A DNA stretch of 64,000 bases, from assembly GCF_900539295.1 (NCBI RefSeq), contig NZ_UQBH01000001.1:62001-126000 (forward strand), given 5' to 3'. Under the pieces are notes generated by a model that saw only the letters and a list, made by a program, of their open reading frames with translations, did not search any database and was not told the origin of the DNA. Positions 27,309 to 36,187 of this stretch are shown here, in pieces; the stretch's first letter is position 1; each line of letters starts with the position of its first letter. Position numbers and translations under genes: made by a program. This DNA comes from an uncultured Megasphaera sp. (GTDB lineage: Bacteria; Bacillota; Negativicutes; Veillonellales; Megasphaeraceae).

Positions 27309-28721
27309 ATGAAAAAATTATGGTCCCGCATCTGGGTGCTGCTGCCTTGTCTGGTTACGGCAGCGCCGCGCGTCTTTGCAGCTTCGCCGGGAACGATTGA
27401 TCCGGGCGATACGGCCTGGGTCCTCATCAGTGCCGCTCTCGTCTTTCTCATGACACCGGGTCTGGGCTTCTTTTACGGCGGCATGGTCCGCAATAAAAAC
27501 GTACTGGCTACGATCATGCAAAGTTTCTTCATCGTCGCTATGATTTCCGTCGAATGGATTCTCATCGGCTATGCCATGACCTTCGGTACCGACATTAACG
27601 GCTTCATCGGATCTCTTGATAAAATAGGCCTCTCCGGCGTCGGCATGGCCGTCCTCGAAAACGGAACGATTCCGGAATTAGCATTCGTCGCCTTTCAGTG
27701 CATGTTTGCCGTCATCACGCCGGCCCTTATTACCGGTGCTTTTGCCGAACGCATGAAGTTCCACGCCTTCGTCGTCTTCATCCTGCTCTGGGCCCTCTTC
27801 ATTTATAATCCCATGGCCCATTGGGTCTGGGGCGGCGGCTTCCTGGCAAAACTCGGTGCCCTGGACTTCGCCGGCGGTCTGGTCATCCACATCTTATCCG
27901 GCGTATCCGGCCTCACCCTCTGCGTTCTCTTAGGCCGCCGCTACGGCTACGGGAAGAGTCCTATGGTCCCTCATAACCTCCCCATGACCGTCCTTGGCGC
28001 CGCCCTTCTCTGGTTCGGCTGGTTCGGCTTTAATGCCGGCAGTGCCCTCGGGGCCAATGAATTGGCAGCCAGCGCTTTCATCGCCTCTCAGGCCGCAGCC
28101 GCCGCCGCTACCGTCGCCTGGGTCGCCATCGAATGGATGGTTCAGGGCAAGCCGACCATCCTCGGCGCCGCTTCCGGCTGCATCGCAGGCCTCGTCGCCA
28201 TCACGCCGGCAGCAGGCTTCGTCGCTCCTCTTCCGGCCCTCATTATCGGCGCTGTCGGCGGCGTCATCTGCTACGTCGCTGTCGCCGTCGTCAAGACCAA
28301 ACTCGGCTATGACGATTCCCTCGACGCCTTCGGGATTCACGGCATCGGTGGTACCTGGGGTTCTATCGCAACGGGCCTCTGGGCTACGACCGACGTCAAT
28401 CCTGCCGGTGCTGACGGCTTATTCTACGGCAGCAGCCATTTACTAACGGCACAGCTCATTTCTACGGCCGTCGCCTATATTCTGGCAATTGCCGGCACCT
28501 TTATCATCTTTAAAGTCATCAGCCTGTTCATGACGGTCCGTGCCGATAAAGAAGAAGAAATCGCCGGCCTCGATATTGGAGAACACGGCGAACAGGGCTA
28601 CAATTACGCCATCACCTCCGGCAGTCCCTTTGGCGACGCGTCGTCCCCGTCCTTAGAAAATACGTCCTTAGGCCATGCCGCCGTCGTAAACCGAGCCGGT
28701 ATAAACAGCCACACGATATAG
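27309..28721 (+). CDS. amtB: Ammonium transporter
   Basis: A 470-residue Amt/Rh channel with an N-terminal signal-like segment (MKKLWSRIWVLLPCLVTAA) followed by about eleven membrane helices. Characteristic motifs are DTAWVLISAALVF, GAFAERMKF, the pore-His segment and DAFGIHGIGGTWG with the second pore His. A ~60-residue cytoplasmic tail follows. AGGAGG precedes the ATG. It is followed after 11 bases by a PII gene, the classic amtB-glnK arrangement in which PII binds and blocks the channel when ammonium is plentiful. Confidence 0.96.
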   Translation: MKKLWSRIWVLLPCLVTAAPRVFAASPGTIDPGDTAWVLISAALVFLMTPGLGFFYGGMVRNKNVLATIMQSFFIVAMISVEWILIGYAMTFGTDINGFIGSLDKIGLSGVGMAVLENGTIPELAFVAFQCMFAVITPALITGAFAERMKFHAFVVFILLWALFIYNPMAHWVWGGGFLAKLGALDFAGGLVIHILSGVSGLTLCVLLGRRYGYGKSPMVPHNLPMTVLGAALLWFGWFGFNAGSALGANELAASAFIASQAAAAAATVAWVAIEWMVQGKPTILGAASGCIAGLVAITPAAGFVAPLPALIIGAVGGVICYVAVAVVKTKLGYDDSLDAFGIHGIGGTWGSIATGLWATTDVNPAGADGLFYGSSHLLTAQLISTAVAYILAIAGTFIIFKVISLFMTVRADKEEEIAGLDIGEHGEQGYNYAITSGSPFGDASSPSLENTSLGHAAVVNRAGINSHTI

Positions 28722-28732
28722 AGGTGATACAG

Positions 28733-29098
28733 ATGGAAGAACATACCCTTACCAAAATAGAAATCATTACGCGTCCGAGCAAGTTGGAAGAACTGAAAGA
28801 ATCACTGAACAACATCGGCGTCATGGGCATGACCGTCAGTCAGGTCTTTGGCTGCGGCCTTCAAAAAGGCTACGTCGAAGTGTACCGCGGCCAGCGATAC
28901 AACATCAATCTCCTGCCGGGCATCAAGGTAGAGACCGTCGTCTGTGAAGTCCCCGTCGACAAGGTCGTCGAAGTCGCCGAAAAAGTCTGCAAAACAGGGA
29001 AGCCCGGCGACGGCAAGATTTTCATTTATCCCCTGGCCGACGCCGTCCGCATCCGCACCGGCGAACGAGGCCCCGTGGCCATTATGGATGAAAAATAA
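28733..29098 (+). CDS. glnK: PII nitrogen regulatory protein (GlnK type)
   Basis: A 121-residue PII protein. The T-loop GCGLQKGYVEVYRGQRY keeps the tyrosine that is uridylylated in enteric PII (Tyr56 here), although the neighbouring Glu is Arg55. The C-terminal ATP-binding parts GKPGDGKIF and RIRTGERG are intact. GAGGTGAT precedes the chosen ATG, three codons inside the longest frame. Linkage to amtB supports a role in gating the ammonium channel. Confidence 0.95.
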   Translation: MEEHTLTKIEIITRPSKLEELKESLNNIGVMGMTVSQVFGCGLQKGYVEVYRGQRYNINLLPGIKVETVVCEVPVDKVVEVAEKVCKTGKPGDGKIFIYPLADAVRIRTGERGPVAIMDEK

Positions 29099-29108
29099 TA
29101 TTGAATCT

Positions 29109-29154
29109 AAAAAGGCTGGTGTACGAATAGGTTATTTCGTACACCAGCCTTTTT
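29109..29154 (+). terminator. Terminator of amtB-glnK
   Basis: Perfect stem AAAAAGGCTGGTGTACGAA / TTCGTACACCAGCCTTTTT, 10 bases beyond the glnK stop. Confidence 0.92.
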
Positions 29155-29342
29155 GAGTACAATGAATCCATCAATTCCTTAATCTAAGGTTAATTCAAGA
29201 AACCAATAACCAATACGTATCAATAAATGCGAAATAAATAATAGTATCTATTCCTATTCTTAGTTACAATAAATATATTCTTCACTACCATGATACTATC
29301 AGTATATGTGAATATCCGAACAAGCCGAAAGGAAGATGATAT

Positions 29343-30623
29343 ATGACACACTCAAGTCCTAAGAAAACAAAGAAGCGCTGGTTTATGCTGTTTCTCTTAT
29401 TTATCCTCACGGCCATCAATTACCTGGATCGGACCAACATGGCCGTCGCTGCCTCGAGCATGAGCGACGAGCTCGGTTTCAGTGCTGCTACCATGGGCCT
29501 CTTATTTTCGGCCTTTTCCTGGTCGTACGGACTGATGCAGATTCCCGGAGGCTGGTTCATCGAACGCTTCGGCTCACGCATCGTCTATACGGCATCGTTA
29601 TTCTTATGGTCCCTGTTCACCATGTTCATGGGCCTGGGAAAATCCTTTGTCTCTCTCTTTGGCATTCGCATGGCCATCGGCGCAGCCGAAGCGCCGGCCT
29701 TCCCGACAAACAGCCGCGTCGTCGCCGCCTGGTTCCCGTCACATGAACGGGCAACGGCAACGTCTATCTATACGGCCGGCGAATTCATCGGCCTGGCTTT
29801 TCTGACGCCCGTTCTGTTTTGGATTTTAGAAACCTACGGCTGGCGGGAAATTTTCTATATCACAGGTTTTATCGGCATCGTCGCCAGCCTCTTTTGGTTC
29901 TTCCTCTACCGCGACCCCGGTGCCAATTCCGGCGCTAACGAAGCCGAACTGGCCTACATCCGAGAAGGGGGCGGCTTAGGCAGCCAGGCAACAGAAAAGC
30001 AAAAAATTACCTGGTCCCAAATCGCAGAATTATTTAAGCACCGCCAGCTCTTAGGCATTTACTTAGGCCAGTTCGCCAACACGAGTACCATGTTCTTCTT
30101 CCTGACCTGGTTTCCGACATACCTGGTCATGTCTAAGAACCTGCCCTTATTAAAAGCCGGCATTTACGCTATCATTCCTTACATCGGCGCCCTTATCGGC
30201 GTCCTCCTCGGAGGCTATTGGTCTGACTCGATGCTGCGCCGCGGCAGTTCCCTTTCGAAAGCACGAAAATTGCCGATTATCTGCGGTCTCCTCTGTTCGA
30301 TGACCATTATGACGGCCAACTACTTTGATTCCCTCAATGCCATCATCGCCGTCATGGCCATTGCCTTCTTAGGTCAGGGCATGGCCGCCATCGTCTGGAG
30401 TACTGTCGGCGATGTAGCCCCTGCCCATTCCGTGGGCCTTGCCGGCGGCGTGTTCAACTTCATCGGTAATCTGGCCGGCATCATTACGCCCATCGTCATC
30501 GGATTCATCGTCCAAGCTACGGGCTCTTTTGTAGGCGCCATGATTTTCGTCGGCTGCGTCGCCGCCCTCGGCGTTTTCTCATTTATCTTCATCGTCGGTG
30601 ACCTCCACCGCATTGAAGAATAG
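29343..30623 (+). CDS. MFS transporter, anion:cation symporter (ACS) type
   Basis: A 426-residue twelve-helix transporter. NYLDRTNMAVA in helix 1 and WSYGLMQIPGGWFIERFGSR after helix 2 are the signature of the ACS family, which imports hexuronates, galactonate, phthalate or related carboxylates. Its stop codon is only one base from the stop of the convergent LysR gene, so it is next to the ydiB/aroD cluster, and a sugar-acid or quinate-like substrate is possible. Confidence 0.88.
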   Translation: MTHSSPKKTKKRWFMLFLLFILTAINYLDRTNMAVAASSMSDELGFSAATMGLLFSAFSWSYGLMQIPGGWFIERFGSRIVYTASLFLWSLFTMFMGLGKSFVSLFGIRMAIGAAEAPAFPTNSRVVAAWFPSHERATATSIYTAGEFIGLAFLTPVLFWILETYGWREIFYITGFIGIVASLFWFFLYRDPGANSGANEAELAYIREGGGLGSQATEKQKITWSQIAELFKHRQLLGIYLGQFANTSTMFFFLTWFPTYLVMSKNLPLLKAGIYAIIPYIGALIGVLLGGYWSDSMLRRGSSLSKARKLPIICGLLCSMTIMTANYFDSLNAIIAVMAIAFLGQGMAAIVWSTVGDVAPAHSVGLAGGVFNFIGNLAGIITPIVIGFIVQATGSFVGAMIFVGCVAALGVFSFIFIVGDLHRIEE

Positions 30624-30624
30624 G

Positions 30625-31518
30625 TTATAATGCCCCTCGCTGCCAACGAGATAAGAGATAGTTTCGGAATCGTTCTACGACGGGCAGCACCTGCGATTGA
30701 CGCAGAAGAGCCAAGAATAGGTAGCGCCGTTCAAAGGAATCGGCAATGGGTATTCGATCGAGATTATAGTATTGCAAGGTATAAAAATCAGGCAAAATCG
30801 CAACGCCATAGCCGGCCGCTACAAAGCCGGCCATGGCGTTGTCTTCTTCTACATGACAGGCAATTTTCAGCTGCACCTGAGCTTGCTCCAGCAGTTTATT
30901 GATCATCTCGTTTAAACCGCTGCTCTTATCAAAGGCAATGATGGGGTAGGGCTCGAGCTCTTTTAAGGATACGGAGCCGCGGTTGCTCAGTGGATGGCCT
31001 TTAGGGACCGCTACGACCAGTTCTTCCTCGGCAACGGGGTAAAAAAGAACGTCCGGTTCATTTTCAACCGAAGAGCAGAGGGCTGCATCGATTTTTTCTT
31101 CTTTCAACTCTTTAATCAGCGCCGCTGTCGTCCCCTGATGAAAATCAAAGGTTATGCCGTCATTGCCTTCAGCTGCCTGAAACTGGGTAATCATCTCCGG
31201 CACCAAAGTATAGCCCATGGTGTAAATAAAGCCCAGCGTAATCTTTCCTTGATCGGGACGCGTATAGGCCTTCATCAAATCGACGCCGCGCTCCAATTCC
31301 TGAAGAGAACGTTTCACATAAGGCAAGAAAAGATGGCCGTACTTATTTAAATAAATATTTCTCCCCCGTTTTTCAAAGAGCTGGATTCCCAGCTCTTTTT
31401 CCATTTCCCGAACAGCTCGATTGAGGCTGGGCTCAGTAATGAACAAGGCTTCTGCAGCCTTTCGATAATGTTCGGTTTCAGCCAATTTTAAAAAGTATTG
31501 AAGTTGCTTTAAGTTCAT
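30625..31518 (-). CDS. LysR-type regulator, probable controller of the flavoenzyme-ydiB-aroD cluster
   Basis: A 297-residue regulator with the winged-helix start MNLKQLQYFLKLAETEHYRK and EPSLNRAVREMEKEL, then a ligand-binding domain. It is divergent from the enoate-reductase-like gene and convergent with an MFS gene, the standard layout for a LysR protein controlling an adjacent catabolic operon. The inducer is unknown; quinate, shikimate or a dehydro-derivative is a reasonable guess. Confidence 0.9.
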   Translation of the reverse strand: MNLKQLQYFLKLAETEHYRKAAEALFITEPSLNRAVREMEKELGIQLFEKRGRNIYLNKYGHLFLPYVKRSLQELERGVDLMKAYTRPDQGKITLGFIYTMGYTLVPEMITQFQAAEGNDGITFDFHQGTTAALIKELKEEKIDAALCSSVENEPDVLFYPVAEEELVVAVPKGHPLSNRGSVSLKELEPYPIIAFDKSSGLNEMINKLLEQAQVQLKIACHVEEDNAMAGFVAAGYGVAILPDFYTLQYYNLDRIPIADSFERRYLFLALLRQSQVLPVVERFRNYLLSRWQRGAL

Positions 31519-31910
31519 AATAGACTCCTTACGTATGCCTTTTTCTCAACAAAAGTGGCAAAAGCAGATGAATCAATAGGTCTATGTTTATTATTCCAAT
31601 CTCGTTTTCTATCAATATAGGCCGATTGTTTTTAAGCCAAATTATTTGTCTCCAGTTATATTTATTTTATAAAAACCGCATGGTTATGCTAAAAAATCGT
31701 CATTCCCAGAAATATTGTTTTTGTGCTGACATCCTTTTCTCTACATATCCCGTCTTTATTATATCATTTTCAATAGTTTTTTTGAATTATTTTGCCGTAT
31801 TTTAAGAAATTGTGTTATCAGTATTTTGTCCGTATAATAGGGACGTATCAAAAATATAGTTCTATGTTTCACATAGATTTTAGTCCTATATAGAAGGAGG
31901 GTCTCTCTTT
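31519..31910 (+). promoter_or_regulatory. Divergent control region with promoter of the flavoenzyme operon
   Basis: AT-rich region without genes. TTGTGT (31810-31815), 17-base spacer and TATAAT (31833-31838) form a good promoter. A short inverted repeat TCTATG-TTTCA-CATAGA (31861-31877) lies in the early transcribed region, and a second TCTATGTTT copy is at 31581-31589 near the LysR start. These are candidates for LysR sites. Confidence 0.6.
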
Positions 31911-33917
31911 ATGAGCCAGCAGTATCCACATATTTTTGAACCCTTCACGGTCAAGCGGACTACCTTCCGCAACCGCGTCATCATGCCCCCGATGGGTTCT
32001 AACCTTGCAACCTTCACGGGCGAAGTATCGGAAGAAATGAAGAATTACTACGGTCTTCGCGCCCGCGGCGGCACCGCCTTGATTACCGTCGAAAACGCCT
32101 GTATCGATTATCCCTTGGCAACCAACGGGACGAAACAGCTGCGTATCGACAAGAAGCAATTCATCCCCGGTCTTTATGAACTGACCGAACGGATTCACAA
32201 ATACGGTGCCTTGGCATCGATCCAGCTCAATCACGCCGGTGCTTCGGCATACCCGGAACGGCTGAACGGGCTTCAATCCGTGTCGTCCTCGTCGGTTCCC
32301 TCTAAAGAAGGCAATCCGGCACCACGTCCTCTCGATAAATGTGAAATTCTCAACATTGTCCAGAAATATGCCATTGCCGCTCAGCACGCTATCCAGGCCG
32401 GCTTCGACATGGTAGAAATCCACGGCGGCCATTCATACTTGCTGGACCAGTTCTTATCTCCTCTGTATAATAAACGTACCGATGAATTCGGCGGCTCCTA
32501 TGAAAACCGTGCCCGTTTTGCTCGCCTCGTCGTCGAAGCGGTCCGCAAGGCCGTAGGCCCTTGGGTTCCCATTTCCTTCCGTATTTCGGCAGATGAATTC
32601 ATCGAAGGCGGCAACACCTTGGAAGATACGTTGAAGCTCCTCGAATACATCGAACCGGAAGTCGATATCATCAACGTATCGGCTGCCGTCAACGACTCCA
32701 TCCAGTACCAGATCGATAAATGCGACATGCCCGATGCTTGGCGTGTCTACCTGGCGGAAGCCGTTAAAAAGAAATTCAACAAACCGGTCGTCGCTTCCGG
32801 CAACATCCGTCATCCGCAAATCGCCGACCAGGTCATTGCCGAAGGCAAGACCGACTTTATCGCCATCGGCCGCGGTCTCATCGCCGATCCCGACTGGGTC
32901 CGCAAAGCACAGTTTGGCCGTACGGACTGTATCCGCCAGTGTATTTCCTGCAACATCGGCTGTGCCGATCACCGAATCTCGAAATCCCAGCCCATTCGCT
33001 GCACCATCAACCCCGACGTTACCGGCGGCGATCAGTATAAGAAACAGAAGGTCACCCGCGACATCCACGTCGTCGTCATCGGCGGCGGCACATCGGGCTT
33101 AGAAGCAGCCTGCACGGCAGCTGAAGTCGGCTGTCGGGTCACCCTTCTCGAACGAGAAGATAAATTGGGTGGATTGACCCGCAAGATTGCCTTGTTCCCG
33201 GAAAAGAGCCGTATCGAAGATTTCCCGGCCTACCTCGAACACCGTGCAGCTAAACTGCCTAATCTGACGATTCGCCTGAATACGACGGCAACCAAGGAAC
33301 TCTTGGCTGAATTAAAGCCGGATATCCTCTATTCCGCAACGGGTTCTCGCCCCATGCTGCCGCCTATTGAAGGCCTTCGCGAATTGACCGATGCTGAAGG
33401 TTCCAACATCCGCTCCATCTACGGTTTCATGGACAACATTCCTTACTACGAAGCCAATGCGGAAGGCAAAAAGGTCGTCATCATCGGCTGCGGTGCCGTC
33501 GGCCTCGACGTCATGGAATTCTTCACCCTTCGTAAAGCTGAAGTCACGATGATTGAAATGATGCCGTCCTTCGGGAAAGATGCCGATATCGTTTCGAAAT
33601 CGACGTTTAAAGAACTCTTAGAAAAGCATCCCGTCGACATGCACCTCAGCACGGCTTTGCAGAAGGTTTGCCCGGACAAGTTCATTGCCTCCCACAACGG
33701 TGAATCTGCCGAGTATCCTTTCGATTACGGTTTCATTTGCATGGGCCTCGTTCCGGACATCCCGGCGGACAATCCCTTTGAAACCTATGCCAAAGAACAA
33801 GGAATTCCCTTCTGCAACTTTGGCAACAGCCGCAAGACAGGTCAGATTATCCACGGCACAGAACTCGGCCGCGACATCGTCGCTACGATCGATATGATCG
33901 GTGGTTTTGATGACTAA
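31911..33917 (+). CDS. NADH:flavin oxidoreductase / 2-enoate reductase-like Fe-S flavoprotein
   Basis: A 668-residue enzyme with the layout of 2,4-dienoyl-CoA reductase FadH and clostridial enoate reductases. It has an FMN TIM barrel (1-340), a 4Fe-4S cluster with Cys344, Cys347, Cys351 and Cys364 (CX2CX3CX12C), then FAD and NAD(P) Rossmann parts (VVVIGGGTSGLEAA, VVIIGCGAVGLDV). Such enzymes reduce activated C=C bonds with NAD(P)H. In this cluster the substrate may be a cyclic enoate derived from shikimate or dehydroshikimate (inference). AAGGAGGG precedes the ATG. First gene of the cluster. Confidence 0.87.
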   Translation: MSQQYPHIFEPFTVKRTTFRNRVIMPPMGSNLATFTGEVSEEMKNYYGLRARGGTALITVENACIDYPLATNGTKQLRIDKKQFIPGLYELTERIHKYGALASIQLNHAGASAYPERLNGLQSVSSSSVPSKEGNPAPRPLDKCEILNIVQKYAIAAQHAIQAGFDMVEIHGGHSYLLDQFLSPLYNKRTDEFGGSYENRARFARLVVEAVRKAVGPWVPISFRISADEFIEGGNTLEDTLKLLEYIEPEVDIINVSAAVNDSIQYQIDKCDMPDAWRVYLAEAVKKKFNKPVVASGNIRHPQIADQVIAEGKTDFIAIGRGLIADPDWVRKAQFGRTDCIRQCISCNIGCADHRISKSQPIRCTINPDVTGGDQYKKQKVTRDIHVVVIGGGTSGLEAACTAAEVGCRVTLLEREDKLGGLTRKIALFPEKSRIEDFPAYLEHRAAKLPNLTIRLNTTATKELLAELKPDILYSATGSRPMLPPIEGLRELTDAEGSNIRSIYGFMDNIPYYEANAEGKKVVIIGCGAVGLDVMEFFTLRKAEVTMIEMMPSFGKDADIVSKSTFKELLEKHPVDMHLSTALQKVCPDKFIASHNGESAEYPFDYGFICMGLVPDIPADNPFETYAKEQGIPFCNFGNSRKTGQIIHGTELGRDIVATIDMIGGFDD

Positions 33918-33928
33918 ATGAGCAGAAA

Positions 33929-33972
33929 AACAGGATACTGCCGCTGTTTCAAGTGACAGTATCCTGCTGCTT
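33929..33972 (+). terminator. Hairpin between the flavoenzyme gene and ydiB
   Basis: Stem CAGGATACTG / CAGTATCCTG with a loop of about 17 bases. The following CTGCTTATCTTTTTA is a weak tail, so it may be a partial terminator or an mRNA-stabilising stem within the operon. Confidence 0.5.
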
Positions 33973-33988
33973 ATCTTTTTATACAACT

Positions 33989-34010
33989 ACATGTGAAAAT
34001 TAACACATGT
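33989..34010. promoter_or_regulatory. Palindrome resembling a CRP/FNR-family site upstream of ydiB
   Basis: ACATGTG-AAAATTAA-CACATGT, containing TGTGA-N6-ACACA, close to the half-site spacing of Crp/Fnr operators. It lies about 50 bases upstream of ydiB. No firm promoter is seen next to it. Confidence 0.35.
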
Positions 34011-34061
34011 GTTTTAAATAACTTATTCTATTATCTATTAACCAATAGGAGGATTTTTATC

Positions 34062-34940
34062 ATGGGTAAAATTGCAGTTACAGAACGAGTTACAGGTCAT
34101 ACGGAATTAATCGGTCTCATCGCTTATCCGATCCGTCACAGCATGTCGCCGACGATGCATAACGAAGCCTTCAAGAAATTGGGCCTCGATTACGTCTATG
34201 TCTGCTTTGAAGTCGACAACTCGACGCTGGAAGAAACGGTCAAAGGCCTTCGTGCCATGAAAGTCCGCGGCTGGAACGTTTCCATGCCTAACAAAGGACC
34301 GATCACGCAGTACCTCGACAAATTGTCGCCGGCCTCCCAGATTATCGGCGCCTGCAATACCGTCGTCAACGATAACGGCGTATTGACCGGCACCATTACC
34401 GACGGCGTCGGCGCCATGCAGGCTCTCAAAGACGAAGGCGTTGAATACGTCGGCAAAAAAATGGTCGTCATCGGTGCCGGCGGTGCCGCAACGGCAATCC
34501 AGGTTCAGGCAGCCCTCGACGGCGTACGCGAACTGACGATTTTCAACCTTGACGATGAATTCTATGCCCGCGGTGAAGAAACGGTCAAGAAACTCCGTGA
34601 ACGGACGGACTGCATCGTCAATATCTACCACCTCGAAGACCACGCTAAATTGAAAGAAGAATTAGACAGTGCCGATATCCTCATCGACAGCTCGTCGTGC
34701 GGCATGAAACCCCTTGAAGACGTCGTTTCCCTTCCGGATAAATCCTATCTCCGCCCGGATTTAGTCGTCATGGATACGGTCTATGCTCCGCGCCAGACGA
34801 AGTTGATGAAATGGTGCGACGAAGTCGGCTGCAAAAACTTCAATGGCCTCGGCATGATGCTCTATCAGGGTGCTGCAGCCTTCAAACTTTGGACCGGCAA
34901 AGAAATGCCCGTAGACTTCATTAAGGACGTTCTTTTCTAA
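34062..34940 (+). CDS. ydiB: Quinate/shikimate dehydrogenase, YdiB type
   Basis: A 292-residue member of the AroE superfamily. SMSPTMHNEAF binds substrate, and Lys78 in NVSMPNKG and Asp114 in TDGVG are the catalytic pair. GAGGAATAI is the nucleotide loop. The SMPNK variant and C-terminal LWTGKEMPVDF match E. coli YdiB rather than AroE. YdiB oxidises quinate or shikimate with NAD or NADP. AGGAGG precedes the chosen ATG; a frame 23 codons longer has none. A second, biosynthetic AroE is encoded at 37.5-38.4 kb, which supports a catabolic role here. Confidence 0.9.
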   Translation: MGKIAVTERVTGHTELIGLIAYPIRHSMSPTMHNEAFKKLGLDYVYVCFEVDNSTLEETVKGLRAMKVRGWNVSMPNKGPITQYLDKLSPASQIIGACNTVVNDNGVLTGTITDGVGAMQALKDEGVEYVGKKMVVIGAGGAATAIQVQAALDGVRELTIFNLDDEFYARGEETVKKLRERTDCIVNIYHLEDHAKLKEELDSADILIDSSSCGMKPLEDVVSLPDKSYLRPDLVVMDTVYAPRQTKLMKWCDEVGCKNFNGLGMMLYQGAAAFKLWTGKEMPVDFIKDVLF

Positions 34941-34966
34941 TTATCACCCAAAGGAGAAAACTATCC

Positions 34967-36175
34967 ATGGAACAGACACATTCCTATCGCCCCTTATGCC
35001 TTAGCCTGTATCTGAACTACTTTGTACACGGCATTGGCGTTATCGTACTCGCCCAAAACATGGATGCCCTGGCAGCTCGCTGGGGCAGCATTGCCGACGT
35101 CGCCTGGGTTATTTCCATGCTTGGCATCGGCCGCCTCATCGTCTTATTCGTATCGGGCAAATTATCGGACAAATACGGCCGCAAGCCCTTCGTCCTCCTC
35201 GGCATGGTCACCTATGCCGCCTTCTTCGTCGGCATCCTGCTCAGTCCGACGTCGGCCGTCGCCTGCGTCTTCGGTATTCTAGCCGGGATTGCCAACTCCT
35301 TCCTCGATGCCGGGACTTATCCGGCCCTCATCGAGTCTTATCCGGAAAGCGCCAGCACGGTTACGGTTCTCTTGAAAGCCTTCATTTCGGCTGGTCAGTT
35401 CCTCTTGCCTTTATTTATCGGCATCTTGGTTTCGATGCAGGCTTGGTACGGCTGGTCCTTCATCGTCGCCGCCGTCATCTTGGCTCTTAACATTCCGGTC
35501 ATGATGAAACTCAGCTTCCCTTCCATGAATCCGGTAAAAGAAGCTCAAGAAGAAGGCAAGGATACGGCAGCTGCGTCCTGGATTCCTAAATCCAAATGGT
35601 ATCTCGAAGGCATTTGCTTCGTTCTCTACGGCTATATCTCGCAGGCTACGTTCTACCTCATCAGCCAGTGGCTTACCAAATACGGTGCTGCTGTCGCTCA
35701 GATGTCGGACATGGCTGCTCGCTCGCTCATGAGTTACTATTCTATCGGCTCCCTGGCCTGCGTCTTCTTTACGGCTATCATCACCAAGAAAGGGATTCGT
35801 CCGATTACCCTGCTCGTCGCCTATACCTTCATTTCCACCCTTTCCATCAGCGGCCTCTACTTCATGCCTTCGAGCACCTTAGCTCCGATTCTCTCGTTCA
35901 TCGTCGGCTTCTCCGCTGCCGGCGGCGTCATGCAGCTCGGTTTGGTCATGATGACGGAAATGTTCCCCAAAGGAAAAGGCACGATGACCGGTATCTTCTA
36001 TACCACAGGCTCTATCGCTTCCTTCACAATTCCTGTCATTACCGGCTATATGGCTGACAGCGGAATCAACAGCATCATGGGCCTCGATGCCGCCATCGCT
36101 CTGGCAGGCTTCATCATTGCCTGCATCATCTACGTACGCTACAATAGTGTCATGAAAGAAAAAGCTACTGCATAG
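34967..36175 (+). CDS. MFS transporter, YdiN/YdiM-like
   Basis: A 402-residue twelve-helix carrier. Its start (LNYFVHGIGVIVLAQNMDAL) and the motifs GRLIVLFVSGKLSDKYGRKP and FSAAGGVMQLG strongly resemble E. coli YdiN/YdiM, which are encoded beside ydiB-aroD in that organism too. The conserved neighbourhood suggests uptake of quinate, shikimate or a related cyclitol acid (inference). AAGGAG lies upstream; the gene is between ydiB and aroD with short gaps. Confidence 0.85.
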   Translation: MEQTHSYRPLCLSLYLNYFVHGIGVIVLAQNMDALAARWGSIADVAWVISMLGIGRLIVLFVSGKLSDKYGRKPFVLLGMVTYAAFFVGILLSPTSAVACVFGILAGIANSFLDAGTYPALIESYPESASTVTVLLKAFISAGQFLLPLFIGILVSMQAWYGWSFIVAAVILALNIPVMMKLSFPSMNPVKEAQEEGKDTAAASWIPKSKWYLEGICFVLYGYISQATFYLISQWLTKYGAAVAQMSDMAARSLMSYYSIGSLACVFFTAIITKKGIRPITLLVAYTFISTLSISGLYFMPSSTLAPILSFIVGFSAAGGVMQLGLVMMTEMFPKGKGTMTGIFYTTGSIASFTIPVITGYMADSGINSIMGLDAAIALAGFIIACIIYVRYNSVMKEKATA

Positions 36176-36187
36176 GAGGATTTAAAC

